Shown: positions 46,168 through 55,037, counted from the first letter of the stretch. The stretch is 64,000 nt of DNA from Magnetospirillum sp. ME-1 (GCF_002105535.1 NZ_CP015848.1:3390926-3454925); one strand, 5' to 3'. The notes: generated by a model from the letters alone, not told the origin. Translations and numbers: made by a program.

Positions 46168-46911
46168 TTAAGGGGAATTCATACCTTCCCCGCGAAAACC
46201 CGTGGCCACCACATAGGTCTCGGCCGAGCCCTGGCGCGACGCCGGCGGCTTGGCGTGGCGGACCGTGGTGAAGTTCTTCTTCAACTGGTCCAGCAGGGTC
46301 TTCTCGGTGCCGCCCTGGAACACCTTGGCCACGAAGGTTCCACCGGGTGCCAGAACCTCCATGGCGAAATGCAGCGCCACTTCCACCAGCCCGATGATGC
46401 GCAGGTGGTCGGTGGACGGGTGTCCGGTGGTGGGGGCCGCCATGTCCGACAGCACCACGTCGGCGGGGCCGTCCAGGGCCTCCTTCAGGCGGTCGGGGGC
46501 GTCGTCGGCCAGGAAGTCGCCCTGCAGCGTGATGGCGCCGGGCAGCGGGTCCCATTCCAGGATGTCCATGCCCACCACCTTGCCGCCGCCCTTGGGCTTC
46601 AAGGCCGCGACCTTGTCCACCGCCACCTGGGTCCAGCCGCCGGGCGCGGCGCCCAGATCGACGACGCGCAGGCCGGGTTTCAGGATGTGGAAGCGCTCGT
46701 CCAGCTGGATCAGCTTGAAGGCGGCGCGCGAGCGGTAGCCCAGGCGCTTGGCCTCGTGCACATAAGGGTCGTTGAGCTGGCGCTGCAGCCAAAGCGTCGA
46801 GGACAGCTTGCGCTTCTTGGCGGTCTTCACCTTGACGGTGAGATTGCGCGAGCCGCCGCCGGGGCCCGACCCGGTGGTGCGTCCCGAACTTTTCTTGCCG
46901 CCCGTCGCCAT
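46168..46911 (-). CDS. rlmE: 23S rRNA (uridine-2'-O) methyltransferase
   Basis: 247 residues. FtsJ/RrmJ fold with [14 protein letters not shown] (first catalytic Lys), the SAM loop [23 protein letters not shown] (catalytic Asp), and FVAKVFQGG (second Lys). It methylates U2552 in the ribosomal A-loop. The first 35 residues are an extra Gly/Ser/Lys-rich tail, common in alphaproteobacterial members. Its ATG forms TGATG with the ppx stop, so the two are co-translated. Confidence 0.93.
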   Translation of the reverse strand: MATGGKKSSGRTTGSGPGGGSRNLTVKVKTAKKRKLSSTLWLQRQLNDPYVHEAKRLGYRSRAAFKLIQLDERFHILKPGLRVVDLGAAPGGWTQVAVDKVAALKPKGGGKVVGMDILEWDPLPGAITLQGDFLADDAPDRLKEALDGPADVVLSDMAAPTTGHPSTDHLRIIGLVEVALHFAMEVLAPGGTFVAKVFQGGTEKTLLDQLKKNFTTVRHAKPPASRQGSAETYVVATGFRGEGMNSP

Positions 46912-47912
46912 CAGTTCCGCGCTCCCAGGGTTCCGTCTTCACGCATCATGGAGAGCAGCACGCCCTCGCGCACGCCGCGGTCGGCCACCTTGAGGCGGCC
47001 CAGCGGCCACAGGCGGCACAAAGCCTCCAGAATGGCGCAGCCCGCCACCACCAGATCGGCGCGCTCGGGCCCGATGCAGGGATGGGCGGCGCGCTGGTCG
47101 TGGGTCATGGAGGCAAGCCGGCGGGTGACGGCGGCGATGTCGGCGAAGCCCAGCTCCAGCCCGTCCACCTGGGAGCGGTCATAGCGCTCGAGCCCCAGAT
47201 GCAGGGCGCCCAGCGTGGTGACGGTGCCCGACGTGCCCAGCATCTGCACCATGTTGCCGGCCAGCATGGCGCCGATGGTGTGCAGCGCCTCGAACGGGCG
47301 GAAGGCGGCGCCGATGCGCTCGACCACCCGCGCATAGCCGGAATTGGAGGCCAGCTCGTGGGCCCATTGCTCGGCCAGGGTGACCACGCCGGTGGGAATG
47401 GACTGGATGCCCACCACCTGCTGGCCCAGCGGCGAATTCTGCACCCAGACCAGCTCGGTGGAGCCGCCGCCGATGTCGAAGACCAGCGCCCACGGCACAT
47501 GCGGGTCCAAGAGCGAGGCGCAGCCGCCCAGCGCCAGACCGGCCTCCTCGCTGGGGCTGATGATGTCGGGCTTGAGCCCGGTGCGCTCGGTGATGCGGGC
47601 GGTGAATTCGGCGCCGTTGCGGGCACGGCGGCAGGCCTCGGTGGCCACCAGCCGGGCGCGGCCCACCCGGTTGCGCTCCATCTTCTCGGCGCAGGCTTCC
47701 AGCGCGTCCAGGGTGCGCGACATGGCCGCCTCGGACAACACGCCGCTGGCGCTCAACCCCTCGCCCAGGCGGGTGACGCGGGAAAAGGCGTCGATCACCT
47801 TGAAGGCACGGCCCTGGGGGCGCGCCACCAGCATCCGGCAATTGTTGGTGCCGAGATCAAGGGCGGCGTAAACCGGCGCGCTGCGGGAGGAGGAAGACGA
47901 GGCGTAAGCCAA
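46911..47912 (-). CDS. Ppx/GppA-family exopolyphosphatase/pppGpp phosphatase
   Basis: 333 residues from a TTG at 47912, the only suitable start upstream of the conserved region. ASKHA-type phosphate loops: [15 protein letters not shown] and [14 protein letters not shown], with the [12 protein letters not shown] segment between. It lacks the long C-terminal HD domain of E. coli Ppx, as short alphaproteobacterial members do. Substrates would be polyphosphate or pppGpp. It is coupled to rlmE, a frequent pairing in this class. Confidence 0.88.
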   Translation of the reverse strand: MAYASSSSSRSAPVYAALDLGTNNCRMLVARPQGRAFKVIDAFSRVTRLGEGLSASGVLSEAAMSRTLDALEACAEKMERNRVGRARLVATEACRRARNGAEFTARITERTGLKPDIISPSEEAGLALGGCASLLDPHVPWALVFDIGGGSTELVWVQNSPLGQQVVGIQSIPTGVVTLAEQWAHELASNSGYARVVERIGAAFRPFEALHTIGAMLAGNMVQMLGTSGTVTTLGALHLGLERYDRSQVDGLELGFADIAAVTRRLASMTHDQRAAHPCIGPERADLVVAGCAILEALCRLWPLGRLKVADRGVREGVLLSMMREDGTLGARN

Positions 47913-48136
47913 GACGGAGAACTCTGCAATTCGGGGCGGCGGATGTTACCCCCAAACGGGCGCCACAGGGAAGCATCCAGTCCCAACACCCGGATTTCCT
48001 CGGATTTCCGCGCTTTTGCGGCCAATTTCGCTCGCCGCTCTTTCGCCATTGATCCCGCCGAAGGCCTGTGTTAGAAGGTGCGCCTCTCGTGGTCACCCCG
48101 GCCTTCCCCGGGAACACGGACCACCAGCCCGACTGG

Positions 48137-48210
48137 TGGGGGATCGTCTAACGGTAGGACAGCGGACTCTGACTCCGCCAGTCTAGGTTCGAATCCTAGT
48201 CCCCCAGCCA
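48137..48210 (+). tRNA. tRNA-Gln (anticodon CTG)
   Basis: A 74-base cloverleaf including encoded CCA. The seven-base acceptor arms TGGGGGA and TCCCCCA pair perfectly. The anticodon stem GCGGA/TCCGC encloses the loop CTCTGAC, giving anticodon CTG at 48169-48171. The T-arm has GGTTCGAATCC. An integrase gene starts 153 bases downstream in the same direction and base composition changes here, so the 3' end is the probable attachment site of the island. Confidence 0.97.
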
Positions 48211-48276
48211 TCTTTTCCCGAACAAAATCAACGACTTAGCAATGAGCAGCGACGCTCTCATTGTGTCAAAAAACCG

Positions 48277-48295
48277 TTAGCAGTACATTAGCAGT
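48277..48295 (+). repeat. Direct repeats TTAGCAGT, possible integrase arm sites
   Basis: TTAGCAGT occurs at 48277-48284 and again at 48288-48295, one helical turn apart, between the tRNA attachment site and the integrase gene. This is where arm-type binding sites are expected. Assignment is inference. Confidence 0.35.
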
Positions 48296-48363
48296 GCTCA
48301 AATGCTGTCCAGCGCGGATTTTCCCATGCGCTGCTGCAAAAATTGAGCGTTTGCGAGGCTTTG

Positions 48364-49815
48364 ATGGGCAACGTGGTTCATATCCTCGACGGCGCTGTGG
48401 CGCTCTATCAGCGCGAATATATGGGCACGCAGACATGGACGGCGCGCTACAAAATTCGTAACATGAAAGGCTATGTGACCAAAGCGACAGGCAAGCGCGA
48501 CTTGGACGAGGCCAAGGAGGTAGCACTTGAGAAGCACGCCGAACTGACTGCTGATTTCCGCCGTGGCATTCCCATTCGCAGCCGCACCTTCAAACTGGCC
48601 GTCAACGCCTACTTGGAAGACCTGCAAACGGCAGTTCTGACGAACAGGGCCACGGAACGGACGATGAAGGACAACAAGGCGGTCATAAACCGCTATCTGC
48701 TGCCCTACTTTGAGAGCAAGGCCATTGACGCGATCAGGCAGGAGCAGATTGAGGCGTACAAGCTGTGGCGGCTGACATATTGGACGGAGGGGCCAGGGGC
48801 GCAGGACACCTCCCGCGAATACATGCGCGGCGGCAAGCTCATCAAAGCCAAGCGCCCGCAAAAGACACAGACGCAGCGCTCGGGCGAAATCTTCATCCTC
48901 AAAGCCATCTTCAATTCGGCGCGTAAACGCGGATGGGTGAAGCGCGATCAGATTCCCGACATTGATGACGAACAGCGCAAAACAGCGCGTCGGCCTGCGT
49001 TCACGGAAGCGGAGTGGAAGCGCATCCTTGCGGCCATGCCCACCTATATAAATGGTGCGAAGGGCCAGGTGGTGGAGGCCGACCGCAAGATGGTCTGCGC
49101 CTACGTGGAGTTCATGTTTGAAACAGGGCTGCGGCCAGGGAAAGAGCACCAGCAGCTGACATGGGCGGATTGCGAGCTGAAAACCAGTCAGACTGAGATT
49201 GGTTTGGTCAAGGAAACCCGCGTTCTTGTCCACGAGAATACAAAAACGGGCACGCGCACGACGGTCAGCAGCGAAGCGACATGGGAAGTTCTGAACCAGA
49301 TAAAAGCGTTTTCGCTTTGGACCAAGCCCAGCGATCCCGTTTTCGCTGACCGCAAGACGGGCAAGCCCATATTGAGCTTTGCGAAGGGCTTTGCGGCGCT
49401 GCTGAAGACGGCAGGGTTGGAATACGACCGCAATGGCGAGAAATTCTCGCCATACAGCCTGCGCCATACCTATGCCACTGACCGCCTAATCAAAGGCAGG
49501 TTGGACGTTTGGCTGCTGGCGAAGAACATGGGCACCAGCGTGGAGATGATCCGCAAGCACTATGGGCAGGACGAGCCGAAGCAGCGGTCGCTCGAACTCA
49601 TCCGCGACAAGGTGCAATTGGACACGAATGCCTGGATGGCGATTTTGAGGGATAACCCTGCGCTCGCCGCCGAGGTTCTGCGCAAAGCCAATGTGCCCGA
49701 GGGACCAACCTTTGATCCCGACGCCCCCGAGGTCGTGCCCGATCCCAATGCGCCGCGCAAGCGCAAGAAGCTCAGGCTGAGCGACATGCTTGATCGGCCA
49801 AAAGACCCCGAGTGA
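48364..49815 (+). CDS. Tyrosine site-specific integrase
   Basis: 483 residues from the ATG at 48364, with GAGG five bases upstream. The catalytic domain shows Arg257 in FETGLRPGKEH, the Arg-His pair of SLRHTYATD near 367, and Tyr400 in IRKHYGQDEP. An N-terminal SAM-like core-binding segment (residues 85-135) precedes it. The C-terminus has an unusual 80-residue extension that is Pro-rich then Lys-rich (NAPRKRKKLRLSDML). Its position directly after tRNA-Gln and in the same direction is typical for the enzyme that inserted the island. A 17-bp island palindrome begins two bases after the stop. Confidence 0.92.
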   Translation: MGNVVHILDGAVALYQREYMGTQTWTARYKIRNMKGYVTKATGKRDLDEAKEVALEKHAELTADFRRGIPIRSRTFKLAVNAYLEDLQTAVLTNRATERTMKDNKAVINRYLLPYFESKAIDAIRQEQIEAYKLWRLTYWTEGPGAQDTSREYMRGGKLIKAKRPQKTQTQRSGEIFILKAIFNSARKRGWVKRDQIPDIDDEQRKTARRPAFTEAEWKRILAAMPTYINGAKGQVVEADRKMVCAYVEFMFETGLRPGKEHQQLTWADCELKTSQTEIGLVKETRVLVHENTKTGTRTTVSSEATWEVLNQIKAFSLWTKPSDPVFADRKTGKPILSFAKGFAALLKTAGLEYDRNGEKFSPYSLRHTYATDRLIKGRLDVWLLAKNMGTSVEMIRKHYGQDEPKQRSLELIRDKVQLDTNAWMAILRDNPALAAEVLRKANVPEGPTFDPDAPEVVPDPNAPRKRKKLRLSDMLDRPKDPE

Positions 49816-49816
49816 G

Positions 49817-49833
49817 TGTCGTGTTACACGACA
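49817..49833. repeat. Island palindrome copy 1 (TGTCGTGTTACACGACA)
   Basis: Perfect 17-bp palindrome, two bases after the integrase stop codon. One of ten copies in the island. Confidence 0.9.
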
Positions 49834-49925
49834 GGCGCACCTTATATATAGGCCGCCGCCGCTTTGGCCCTTTGCGCGTCGTACACGCCGCCGATTTGAT
49901 CGCCCAGCAGTACGGCACTCATGGA

Positions 49926-49952
49926 AACAGCCCCGCTTGTACGGGGCTGTTT
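49926..49952. terminator. Bidirectional intrinsic terminator
   Basis: AACAGCCCCG and CGGGGCTGTT form a perfect stem around a short loop, flanked by A's on one side and T's on the other. It lies between the converging integrase gene and the gene at 49958, serving both. Confidence 0.8.
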
Positions 49953-49957
49953 GGCGT

Positions 49958-50398
49958 TTAAGCGAGCTTCTTGCCGAAGCGTCCCTTCATCGCGGCCAGT
50001 TGCTTGTCCAGTTCGCCAGCAACCACCGCATCGCGCACCAGCGTCAGCGTGGGCACCAGTTCCGCCACGTCGCCGATCTCAATGGCCGTCTTCTTCGGCT
50101 TGATCTCCACGATCTTGTTGCCGTAGCGCACTTCCAGCATGAACGCCCCATTGGCCTCCTGCCAGTACCAGGGGCGAAATTTGACCAGTCGGTCTTGCAG
50201 GGTCTTGTTGCCCTCGCTGTCCTTCGTCCAGCGCTTGCGCCGAATTTCAAAGCCCTCGCCCTTCTGCATCGCTTCCGCAGCAGCGATCTGCTGATTGATG
50301 GCCTCCACCAGCTTGTGCCGCAAGCGCCCTTCAGGCGTTGCAGCAACGGCACGGCGGGTCTTCTCGCTCAGCTTCAGCTTGTCCAATGCACTCATCAT
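49958..50398 (-). CDS. Hypothetical protein, DUF6641-like
   Basis: 146 residues. GGAGG at 50404-50408 stands just before two consecutive ATG codons (50398, 50395). The protein starts MMSALDKLKLSEKTRRAVAA, and has a central RPWYWQEANGAFMLEVRYGNKIVEI followed by KKTAIEIGDVAELVPTLTLV and a helical basic end. I recall similar phage- or island-encoded proteins grouped as DUF6641, but cannot verify this. No catalytic motif is visible. The palindrome at 50471 lies in its upstream region and may control it. Confidence 0.7.
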   Translation of the reverse strand: MMSALDKLKLSEKTRRAVAATPEGRLRHKLVEAINQQIAAAEAMQKGEGFEIRRKRWTKDSEGNKTLQDRLVKFRPWYWQEANGAFMLEVRYGNKIVEIKPKKTAIEIGDVAELVPTLTLVRDAVVAGELDKQLAAMKGRFGKKLA

Positions 50399-50859
50399 CA
50401 CATCCTCCGACAGGAACACATGACGAACATGCTATGACCTGATAGCCAAGGAGGACAACCGAAAGACCGCCGTCGTGTAACACGACAAAATGCCTGGAAT
50501 TCAGCCACATAGAATGCCGACTGCTGGTCTTTAGAGGGCCGTACAGAGATTTAATTTGCTACCCGCTGTCCTTGCTGCGCATTTGAAAAATAGGCGCTGT
50601 TGACTTGTAAAATCGCCGCAAAAGGCCATTGCGGCGAACTTTTTCTGCCTGCAAGAGGCAGCGAAAAGTCAATTTCGGCGAGGCAGAAATGCTCGCGCGG
50701 AAAAAATCAACAAGCAAATGTAAGATAATTTGAGTTTGTAGTTAGTATTTATATTGACAAAGTTACATAAATTTGCGTTACGGGCATGTTTTTGATAGTA
50801 TCTATTTGTGGACGCGATGACGCAGTTCACGCTCTAAACAGAAAGAAAGGGTTCGAAAA
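50399..50859. promoter_or_regulatory. Divergent AT-rich regulatory region
   Basis: 461 bp between divergent genes. It holds island palindrome copy 2 at 50471-50487. GCCGCAAAAGGCCATTGCGGC near 50611-50632 is an imperfect stem, and TTGACA at 50754-50759 could be a -35 element for the gene at 50860, though no clear -10 follows at normal distance. No open reading frame of note. Confidence 0.5.
50471..50487. repeat. Island palindrome copy 2 (15-bp core)
   Basis: GTCGTGTAACACGAC at 50472-50486 is perfect; the outermost pair is broken (C instead of T at the left). It lies 64 bases upstream of the Shine-Dalgarno sequence of the divergent DUF6641-like gene. Confidence 0.85.
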
Positions 50860-51789
50860 ATGTCTAATGCCAATAACTCCATCACCGCTGCTTGCGAAAC
50901 TCTTATTTTGGATCGTGTTGACTGGGAAAACAACGAGCTTGCTGCCAGCAACCGCAAGCTCTACTCGATCCTCAGCCGCTGCTTTGACGTTTACAAGCAG
51001 TTGGCGGCCAATCCGTTTTTGATCAAGCATGTTGATGACCTGCTGACCGCCAAGGACATCAAGGCTACCGCCACGCTGCATCCTGCGAACAAGCTGATGA
51101 AGCTGGTCTTCGGGGACAATGACCGCCGCCGCGTCAGCGCCTACGCCACGGTCATGAAGGCCGCGCTTGAAGACGAAAAGAAGGCGTCCGCCAATTTTGC
51201 GGCTTGGGTGAATAAGAAGAAGGGCATTGAGGCCATTCGGACTGGCAACACGGCCGAAAGCAGCACGACGGCCGAGACCAAGAGCGCCGATGCGTTCAAC
51301 AAGGCCACCACGCAGCTGAGCAAGCGGCACGCCATCGCGAAGCTCGGCCCCTGTTCCAATTTCCCCGATGGAACTGGCTACGTGATGGTCCTCGCCCACA
51401 TCGCTGCCGACCGCAGCCTGAGCGTCGTCAAGTTTGTCGGCAAGATCAACGACGACCGCACGAAGTCGCTGGTCATCAAGGTCGCCGCCGAGGCTGAGAA
51501 GGCGGATGAGAAGGCGACGGACAAGTTGAGCGACAAGGCCGTGAACAAGGCAGCCGCGAAGAACAAGGCGCGGGAAAAGAGGGCGATTGAGAGGAACAAG
51601 GAAGAAGCTGAAAACGAGAAAAAGAACAATAGCCAAGCTGAGCAAGACCGCCGTGCGAAGCTTCGGTCGGATTGGGAAGCTCGTCAGGTTCAGACCGATG
51701 CCTACGACGAGCCGTTTGATGAAAATCTGAACTGGGAAGTCACCTACACCGCTGACGAAGAGAACGAGGAAATCAATGTCGCGGCCTAA
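50860..51789 (+). CDS. Hypothetical island protein with charged coiled-coil tail
   Basis: 309 residues, AGAAAGG before the ATG. Residues 1-110 are mixed and soluble; residues 110-160 are Ala/Thr/Ser-rich. A compact middle block, GYVMVLAHIAADRSLSVVKF near 175-195, is followed by a long Lys/Glu/Ala-rich helix (residues 215-275) likely to be a coiled coil. The C-terminus is acidic (DEENEEINVAA). No family recognised. It precedes the clamp-loader-like gene in the same direction by 73 bases, in which lies a stem near 51802-51831, so the two may act together in replication or maintenance of the element. Confidence 0.75.
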   Translation: MSNANNSITAACETLILDRVDWENNELAASNRKLYSILSRCFDVYKQLAANPFLIKHVDDLLTAKDIKATATLHPANKLMKLVFGDNDRRRVSAYATVMKAALEDEKKASANFAAWVNKKKGIEAIRTGNTAESSTTAETKSADAFNKATTQLSKRHAIAKLGPCSNFPDGTGYVMVLAHIAADRSLSVVKFVGKINDDRTKSLVIKVAAEAEKADEKATDKLSDKAVNKAAAKNKAREKRAIERNKEEAENEKKNNSQAEQDRRAKLRSDWEARQVQTDAYDEPFDENLNWEVTYTADEENEEINVAA

Positions 51790-51862
51790 ATCAGGCCAGA
51801 TGTGGTGGAGGGTCGCGGCCCCCCTCCATCACAAATTCACTCGCCGCTAGGAGGACAGTAAA

Positions 51863-52774
51863 ATGGTTGCATTTACTACAAAATACAAGCCGAAGCGCCT
51901 TGCTGATGTCGTGTATCCCGACACGCAGACCGAATTTGACATTATGTCGTATGAAAATGCTGGTCGCTTCAACAACATCATTCTTTACGGCACTTACGGC
52001 ACGGGCAAGACCACCATCGCAAGGCTGATGCCCAAGGCCGTTGTTGATGATGTTGATGAGGACAACGAAGTGGATTTCATCAACGGAAGCAAGGTTCGTG
52101 GAATTCAATGCATTGATGACATTGAAGACTTTCTGCAACTCACTTCATGGAACAAAAAAGGCTTCAAATTTGTCATCATTGACGAAGCAGAGCAGTTGAC
52201 GAAGCAAGCGCAGTTTGCTCTGAAGGGCGTTATGGACAGGTTCATTGACGATGCAATGTTCATTTTTACCACCAACCACATCAATGACTTGTACGCTGGA
52301 ATTCAAAGTCGGTCGGAAATCTACCTGCTTGATCCCCCTCCCGTTGAGCGGCTCGTTCCCTTGGTAAAACACGTTTTGAAATGCGAGAAGCTGAAAATGA
52401 GCGATCCGCAGATCAATCAGTTCACGGCAAAGTATGGCACGAGTGTCCGTAACTTGCTGATGAAGCTTGAAACTTTGACCATCAATGCCAAGCGCAAGGC
52501 CAGTCAGCCTCCTTCAACCCCAAGCCTGTCGTGTAACACGACACCCAATCAGCCAACGCCGACCAGTGCGGCAATCACTTCCAACCCTGTGTCGTGTAAC
52601 ACGACACTCAATCAGCCAACGCCGTCCAGCGCGGCGACCACCTCCAACCCCGTGTCGTGTAACACGACACTCAATCAGCCAACGCCGTCCAGCGCGGCAA
52701 TCACCTCCAACCCTGTGTCGTGTAACACGACACTCAACCAGCAAACGCCGACAAGCTCAAAGCAAGCGGCCTAA
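51863..52774 (+). CDS. RFC/DnaX-like clamp-loader AAA+ ATPase
   Basis: 303 residues with TAGGAGG upstream. The first 230 residues are a clamp-loader-type AAA+ module: KYKPKRLADVV at the N-terminus as in RFC and DnaX, Walker A YGTYGTGKTT (42-51), Walker B FVIIDEAEQ (103-111), sensor 1 FTTNH around Asn138, and SRSE with Arg150 like the SRC arginine finger. Lid helices follow. The remaining 75 residues are four 21-residue repeats, each starting SCNTT (SCNTTLNQPTPSSAA type), encoded by DNA carrying the 17-bp palindrome. It probably loads a sliding clamp or otherwise aids replication of the element. The repeated tail is Pro/Ser/Thr-rich and probably disordered. Confidence 0.82.
   Translation: MVAFTTKYKPKRLADVVYPDTQTEFDIMSYENAGRFNNIILYGTYGTGKTTIARLMPKAVVDDVDEDNEVDFINGSKVRGIQCIDDIEDFLQLTSWNKKGFKFVIIDEAEQLTKQAQFALKGVMDRFIDDAMFIFTTNHINDLYAGIQSRSEIYLLDPPPVERLVPLVKHVLKCEKLKMSDPQINQFTAKYGTSVRNLLMKLETLTINAKRKASQPPSTPSLSCNTTPNQPTPTSAAITSNPVSCNTTLNQPTPSSAATTSNPVSCNTTLNQPTPSSAAITSNPVSCNTTLNQQTPTSSKQAA
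52527..52732. repeat. Array of four island palindromes, 63-bp period (copies 3-6)
   Basis: TGTCGTGTAACACGACA at 52527-52543, 52590-52606, 52653-52669 and 52716-52732, each exactly 63 bp apart, with nearly identical sequence between. All are inside the 3' end of the clamp-loader-like gene and in its reading frame. Sixty-three bp is close to six helical turns, so all sites face the same side of the DNA. Confidence 0.95.
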
Positions 52775-52779
52775 CCAGC

Positions 52780-52818
52780 GGAGCCTCCGACTGCCAGCAG
52801 TCGGGGGTCTTCGCTTTT
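52780..52818 (+). terminator. Probable intrinsic terminator
   Basis: CCTCCGACTG and CAGTCGGGGG pair around CCAG, followed by TCTTCGCTTTT, right after the clamp-loader-like gene. Confidence 0.65.
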
Positions 52819-52850
52819 GTGGGCATTGCCAACCATGCTAACTTTTGCTG

Positions 52851-53150
52851 ATGGAAACCAGCACGGCCACCATCAGCGTCCTTCAGGTCACAGCTATCCA
52901 TGCTGGCCGCGTGCTGGCGTTGGCCGACGTGGAGTTAATCCTCGACGGCGTATCCCTGGTCATCCACGGCGTTCAGGTTCGCGCCGATGCCAGCAAGACC
53001 GAAATCACCCTTCCCAATTACCGAGCGCCAGACGGTTCGTGGCGAACCGCTGTCACATTGCCCGACGAGGTGCGTGGGCCAATGGGCGACGCTGTGATTG
53101 CAGCGGCCATGGAAGCTGACTTGCTGGTGGAGAAGGCGACTGTCGTGTAA
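52851..53150 (+). CDS. SpoVG-like small protein
   Basis: 99 residues from an ATG at 52851; no good ribosome binding site is seen. The pattern TAIHAGRVLALADVELILDG, VIHGVQVRADASKTEITLP, PDGSWRTAVTLPDEVRG followed by a terminal helix resembles SpoVG-type proteins, which bind nucleic acids. Similarity is moderate. The stop codon TAA is part of island palindrome copy 7. The last 70 bases of the gene with the palindrome are repeated, diverged, at 55038-55105. Confidence 0.55.
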   Translation: METSTATISVLQVTAIHAGRVLALADVELILDGVSLVIHGVQVRADASKTEITLPNYRAPDGSWRTAVTLPDEVRGPMGDAVIAAAMEADLLVEKATVV

Positions 53151-53157
53151 CACGACA
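53141..53157. repeat. Island palindrome copy 7
   Basis: TGTCGTGTAACACGACA, extended by AC/GT to 21 bp of perfect symmetry. It provides the stop codon of the SpoVG-like gene and ends five bases before the convergent histidine kinase stop. Confidence 0.9.
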
Positions 53158-53162
53158 GTCGG

Positions 53163-54770
53163 TCACGCGCATTGGATCGGCAAGATAAAGGAAAAGGTGC
53201 TTCCTTCACCGACCGTTGATCGCAGCCAGATACGACCACCGTGTTGCTCAATGATCTTCTTGCACACAGACAATCCAATGCCTGTTCCGTCAAATTTTTC
53301 TCGTGTGTGTAGCCGCTGAAAAATCAGAAAGATACGGTCAAAATAGTCAGAATCGATGCCAATTCCATTGTCAGTCACTGAGAATTGCCAAAACTCGCCC
53401 TGTCGCTGGCATGTAATTTCTATAACTGGCTTCCGCCCCTCAGCGCGAAACTTGATCGCGTTTCCGATCAAATTCTGGAAGACCCTTGTAATCTCGTCTT
53501 TTGAGCAGACGATGACAGGTAGGTCGGAACATATTTTGACATCCGCCTCCGCCTCTTCAATGGAGGTATGGAGAACATGAACAGCCTGGGCAACAAGGTC
53601 AGCAATGGAATTTGGCTGCAATGGGTCGGCAACGCGACCGATCCGAGAGAAGTTCAATAAGTCCTGAACCAAAGCATCCATGCGCTTGGCCCCGTCTTCG
53701 GCAAAATCCAGAAACTCATGAGCCTCGGCATTGAGTGCGCTTCCATAGCGACGATCCAGCAGTGACATGTAACTGCTCACCATGCGCAAAGGTTCACGGA
53801 GGTCATGGGACGCGACATAGGCAAATTGCTCGAGATCAGCGTTTGTGCGCTTCAAGTCAGCGTTTAAAGCTTCCAACTCAGTGCTTCTGGTTTCCAAAGC
53901 CTTTCGGTCCTGCTGCCCTTTCATGAACAACACGGCCACCAATGCACCATCAGATGAAAGGCTGATTATGTAAAAGTAGTAATTTGATAGATGCGTCCTG
54001 GCGATATCGTCGTAGAAAAACCCGAGGCCATAGATCGCCCCAATTAATGCCTGTGCCGCTGCTACGGTTATGGTGATTGTCGTGCCAATTGGTCCTAAAC
54101 GCAGGGCTGCCAAGGTCACAAACAGAAACATCCAATATCCACGGGCGACCTGACCGACCGTATCGTTAAACCAATTTAGAAAAATCACCTGTCCAAATAG
54201 AAATGACAGACCGATAATCAGCGGGCCTTCCCACAATCCGCGACGTGTCCTTAAGACATTGGACCATTCCCGTGCGGCTAGCATGGGCAGCATCGTGATA
54301 ATGAACCCGAATGCTGCACCAGCAACCCGATGAACAGCGTCATGTGAATTGGCGGCCGAAATTCCGACTTGCACCTGAATGGCGCTGAAAGCCGAAACGG
54401 CAAACCCAATAAATATGCCAACCCCATAAAGCCGCAGGTAGTCAGAGACACTGTTGAAGGTCAGTGCCGCGCCACCTGTGCGTCGGTAAATCCAGGTGGC
54501 CATGAAGAGCACCAAGCCGTAGCGTCCTCCATCTACGAACATGGAAGAGCTTGCGTCTTGTAACCAGCGTCCAAGGACTACCCCGATAACGGCCAAGGCG
54601 ATTACGCCATATCCGTGACGCATGGTCAAAAAGACCGCAGGCCCCAGCAGCAGCCAGGGAAAGCGCATTACATCGTTGGTGCCGAAGACCTTGATGACCA
54701 ATATGGACGCCAATCCATAGGCCAGCATCAAGAGCGCGCCATCACGCAAGAATGCTCTGCTGATGGTCAC
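53163..54770 (-). CDS. Membrane histidine kinase (MASE1-like sensor)
   Basis: 535 residues from a GTG at 54770 with GAGG upstream. About eight hydrophobic helices fill residues 10-280, resembling the MASE1 sensory domain. A short coiled coil (ETRSTELEALNADLKRTNAD) leads to the H-box FAYVASHDLREPLRMV near 320. The ATPase has NLIGNAIKF (N-box), DNGIGID (G1) and GTGIGLSVCKKIIEQHGG (G2). All catalytic boxes are intact. No response regulator is adjacent. The gene lies between two copies of a 70-bp repeat with palindrome, so it may have been moved in as a unit. Confidence 0.9.
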   Translation of the reverse strand: MTISRAFLRDGALLMLAYGLASILVIKVFGTNDVMRFPWLLLGPAVFLTMRHGYGVIALAVIGVVLGRWLQDASSSMFVDGGRYGLVLFMATWIYRRTGGAALTFNSVSDYLRLYGVGIFIGFAVSAFSAIQVQVGISAANSHDAVHRVAGAAFGFIITMLPMLAAREWSNVLRTRRGLWEGPLIIGLSFLFGQVIFLNWFNDTVGQVARGYWMFLFVTLAALRLGPIGTTITITVAAAQALIGAIYGLGFFYDDIARTHLSNYYFYIISLSSDGALVAVLFMKGQQDRKALETRSTELEALNADLKRTNADLEQFAYVASHDLREPLRMVSSYMSLLDRRYGSALNAEAHEFLDFAEDGAKRMDALVQDLLNFSRIGRVADPLQPNSIADLVAQAVHVLHTSIEEAEADVKICSDLPVIVCSKDEITRVFQNLIGNAIKFRAEGRKPVIEITCQRQGEFWQFSVTDNGIGIDSDYFDRIFLIFQRLHTREKFDGTGIGLSVCKKIIEQHGGRIWLRSTVGEGSTFSFILPIQCA

Positions 54771-54888
54771 AGCCTCATCCTGACAAGCGTCATTGGGATG
54801 CCCAGATTATCCCTCAATAAGATGTCCCGCTATGTCTTTCGTCAAGGCAGCAGGGTCAAGAAGGGAAACTATATGCGGTAGTTTCAAA

Positions 54889-55030
54889 TCACAGGCCATC
54901 CACAGCAGCCTTCATCATCTGGTCGTTGGCCTCGATGTAGCGCTGGGCGGTCGATAGGTGACTATGACCAGCCAGCGCGTAAATTTGACCGAATAGCTGG
55001 CAAAGGGCGCTCGCCGAGGTGCGATCCCGA
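54889..55030 (-). pseudogene. Deleted relic of the small integrase
   Basis: Read on the minus strand, it gives SALCQLFGQIYALAG followed directly by HSHLSTAQRYIEAND and MMKAAVDGL, then a stop. This matches the C-terminus of the intact integrase at 61242-61808, but about 33 residues between the two ALAG/TLAG sequences, including the catalytic His-x-x-Arg, are missing. The N-terminal half is absent too. The tail with the catalytic Tyr survives. The missing block is bounded by similar GCTGGC/GCTGGT bases, suggesting a slippage-type deletion. Confidence 0.8.
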
Positions 55031-55037
55031 TGGGGGT

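Noticed and set aside
52527-52732. Regularly spaced palindromic repeats look like a short CRISPR array
   Set aside because: The sequences between the 17-mers are nearly identical to each other, lie in frame inside a gene, and no cas genes are present.
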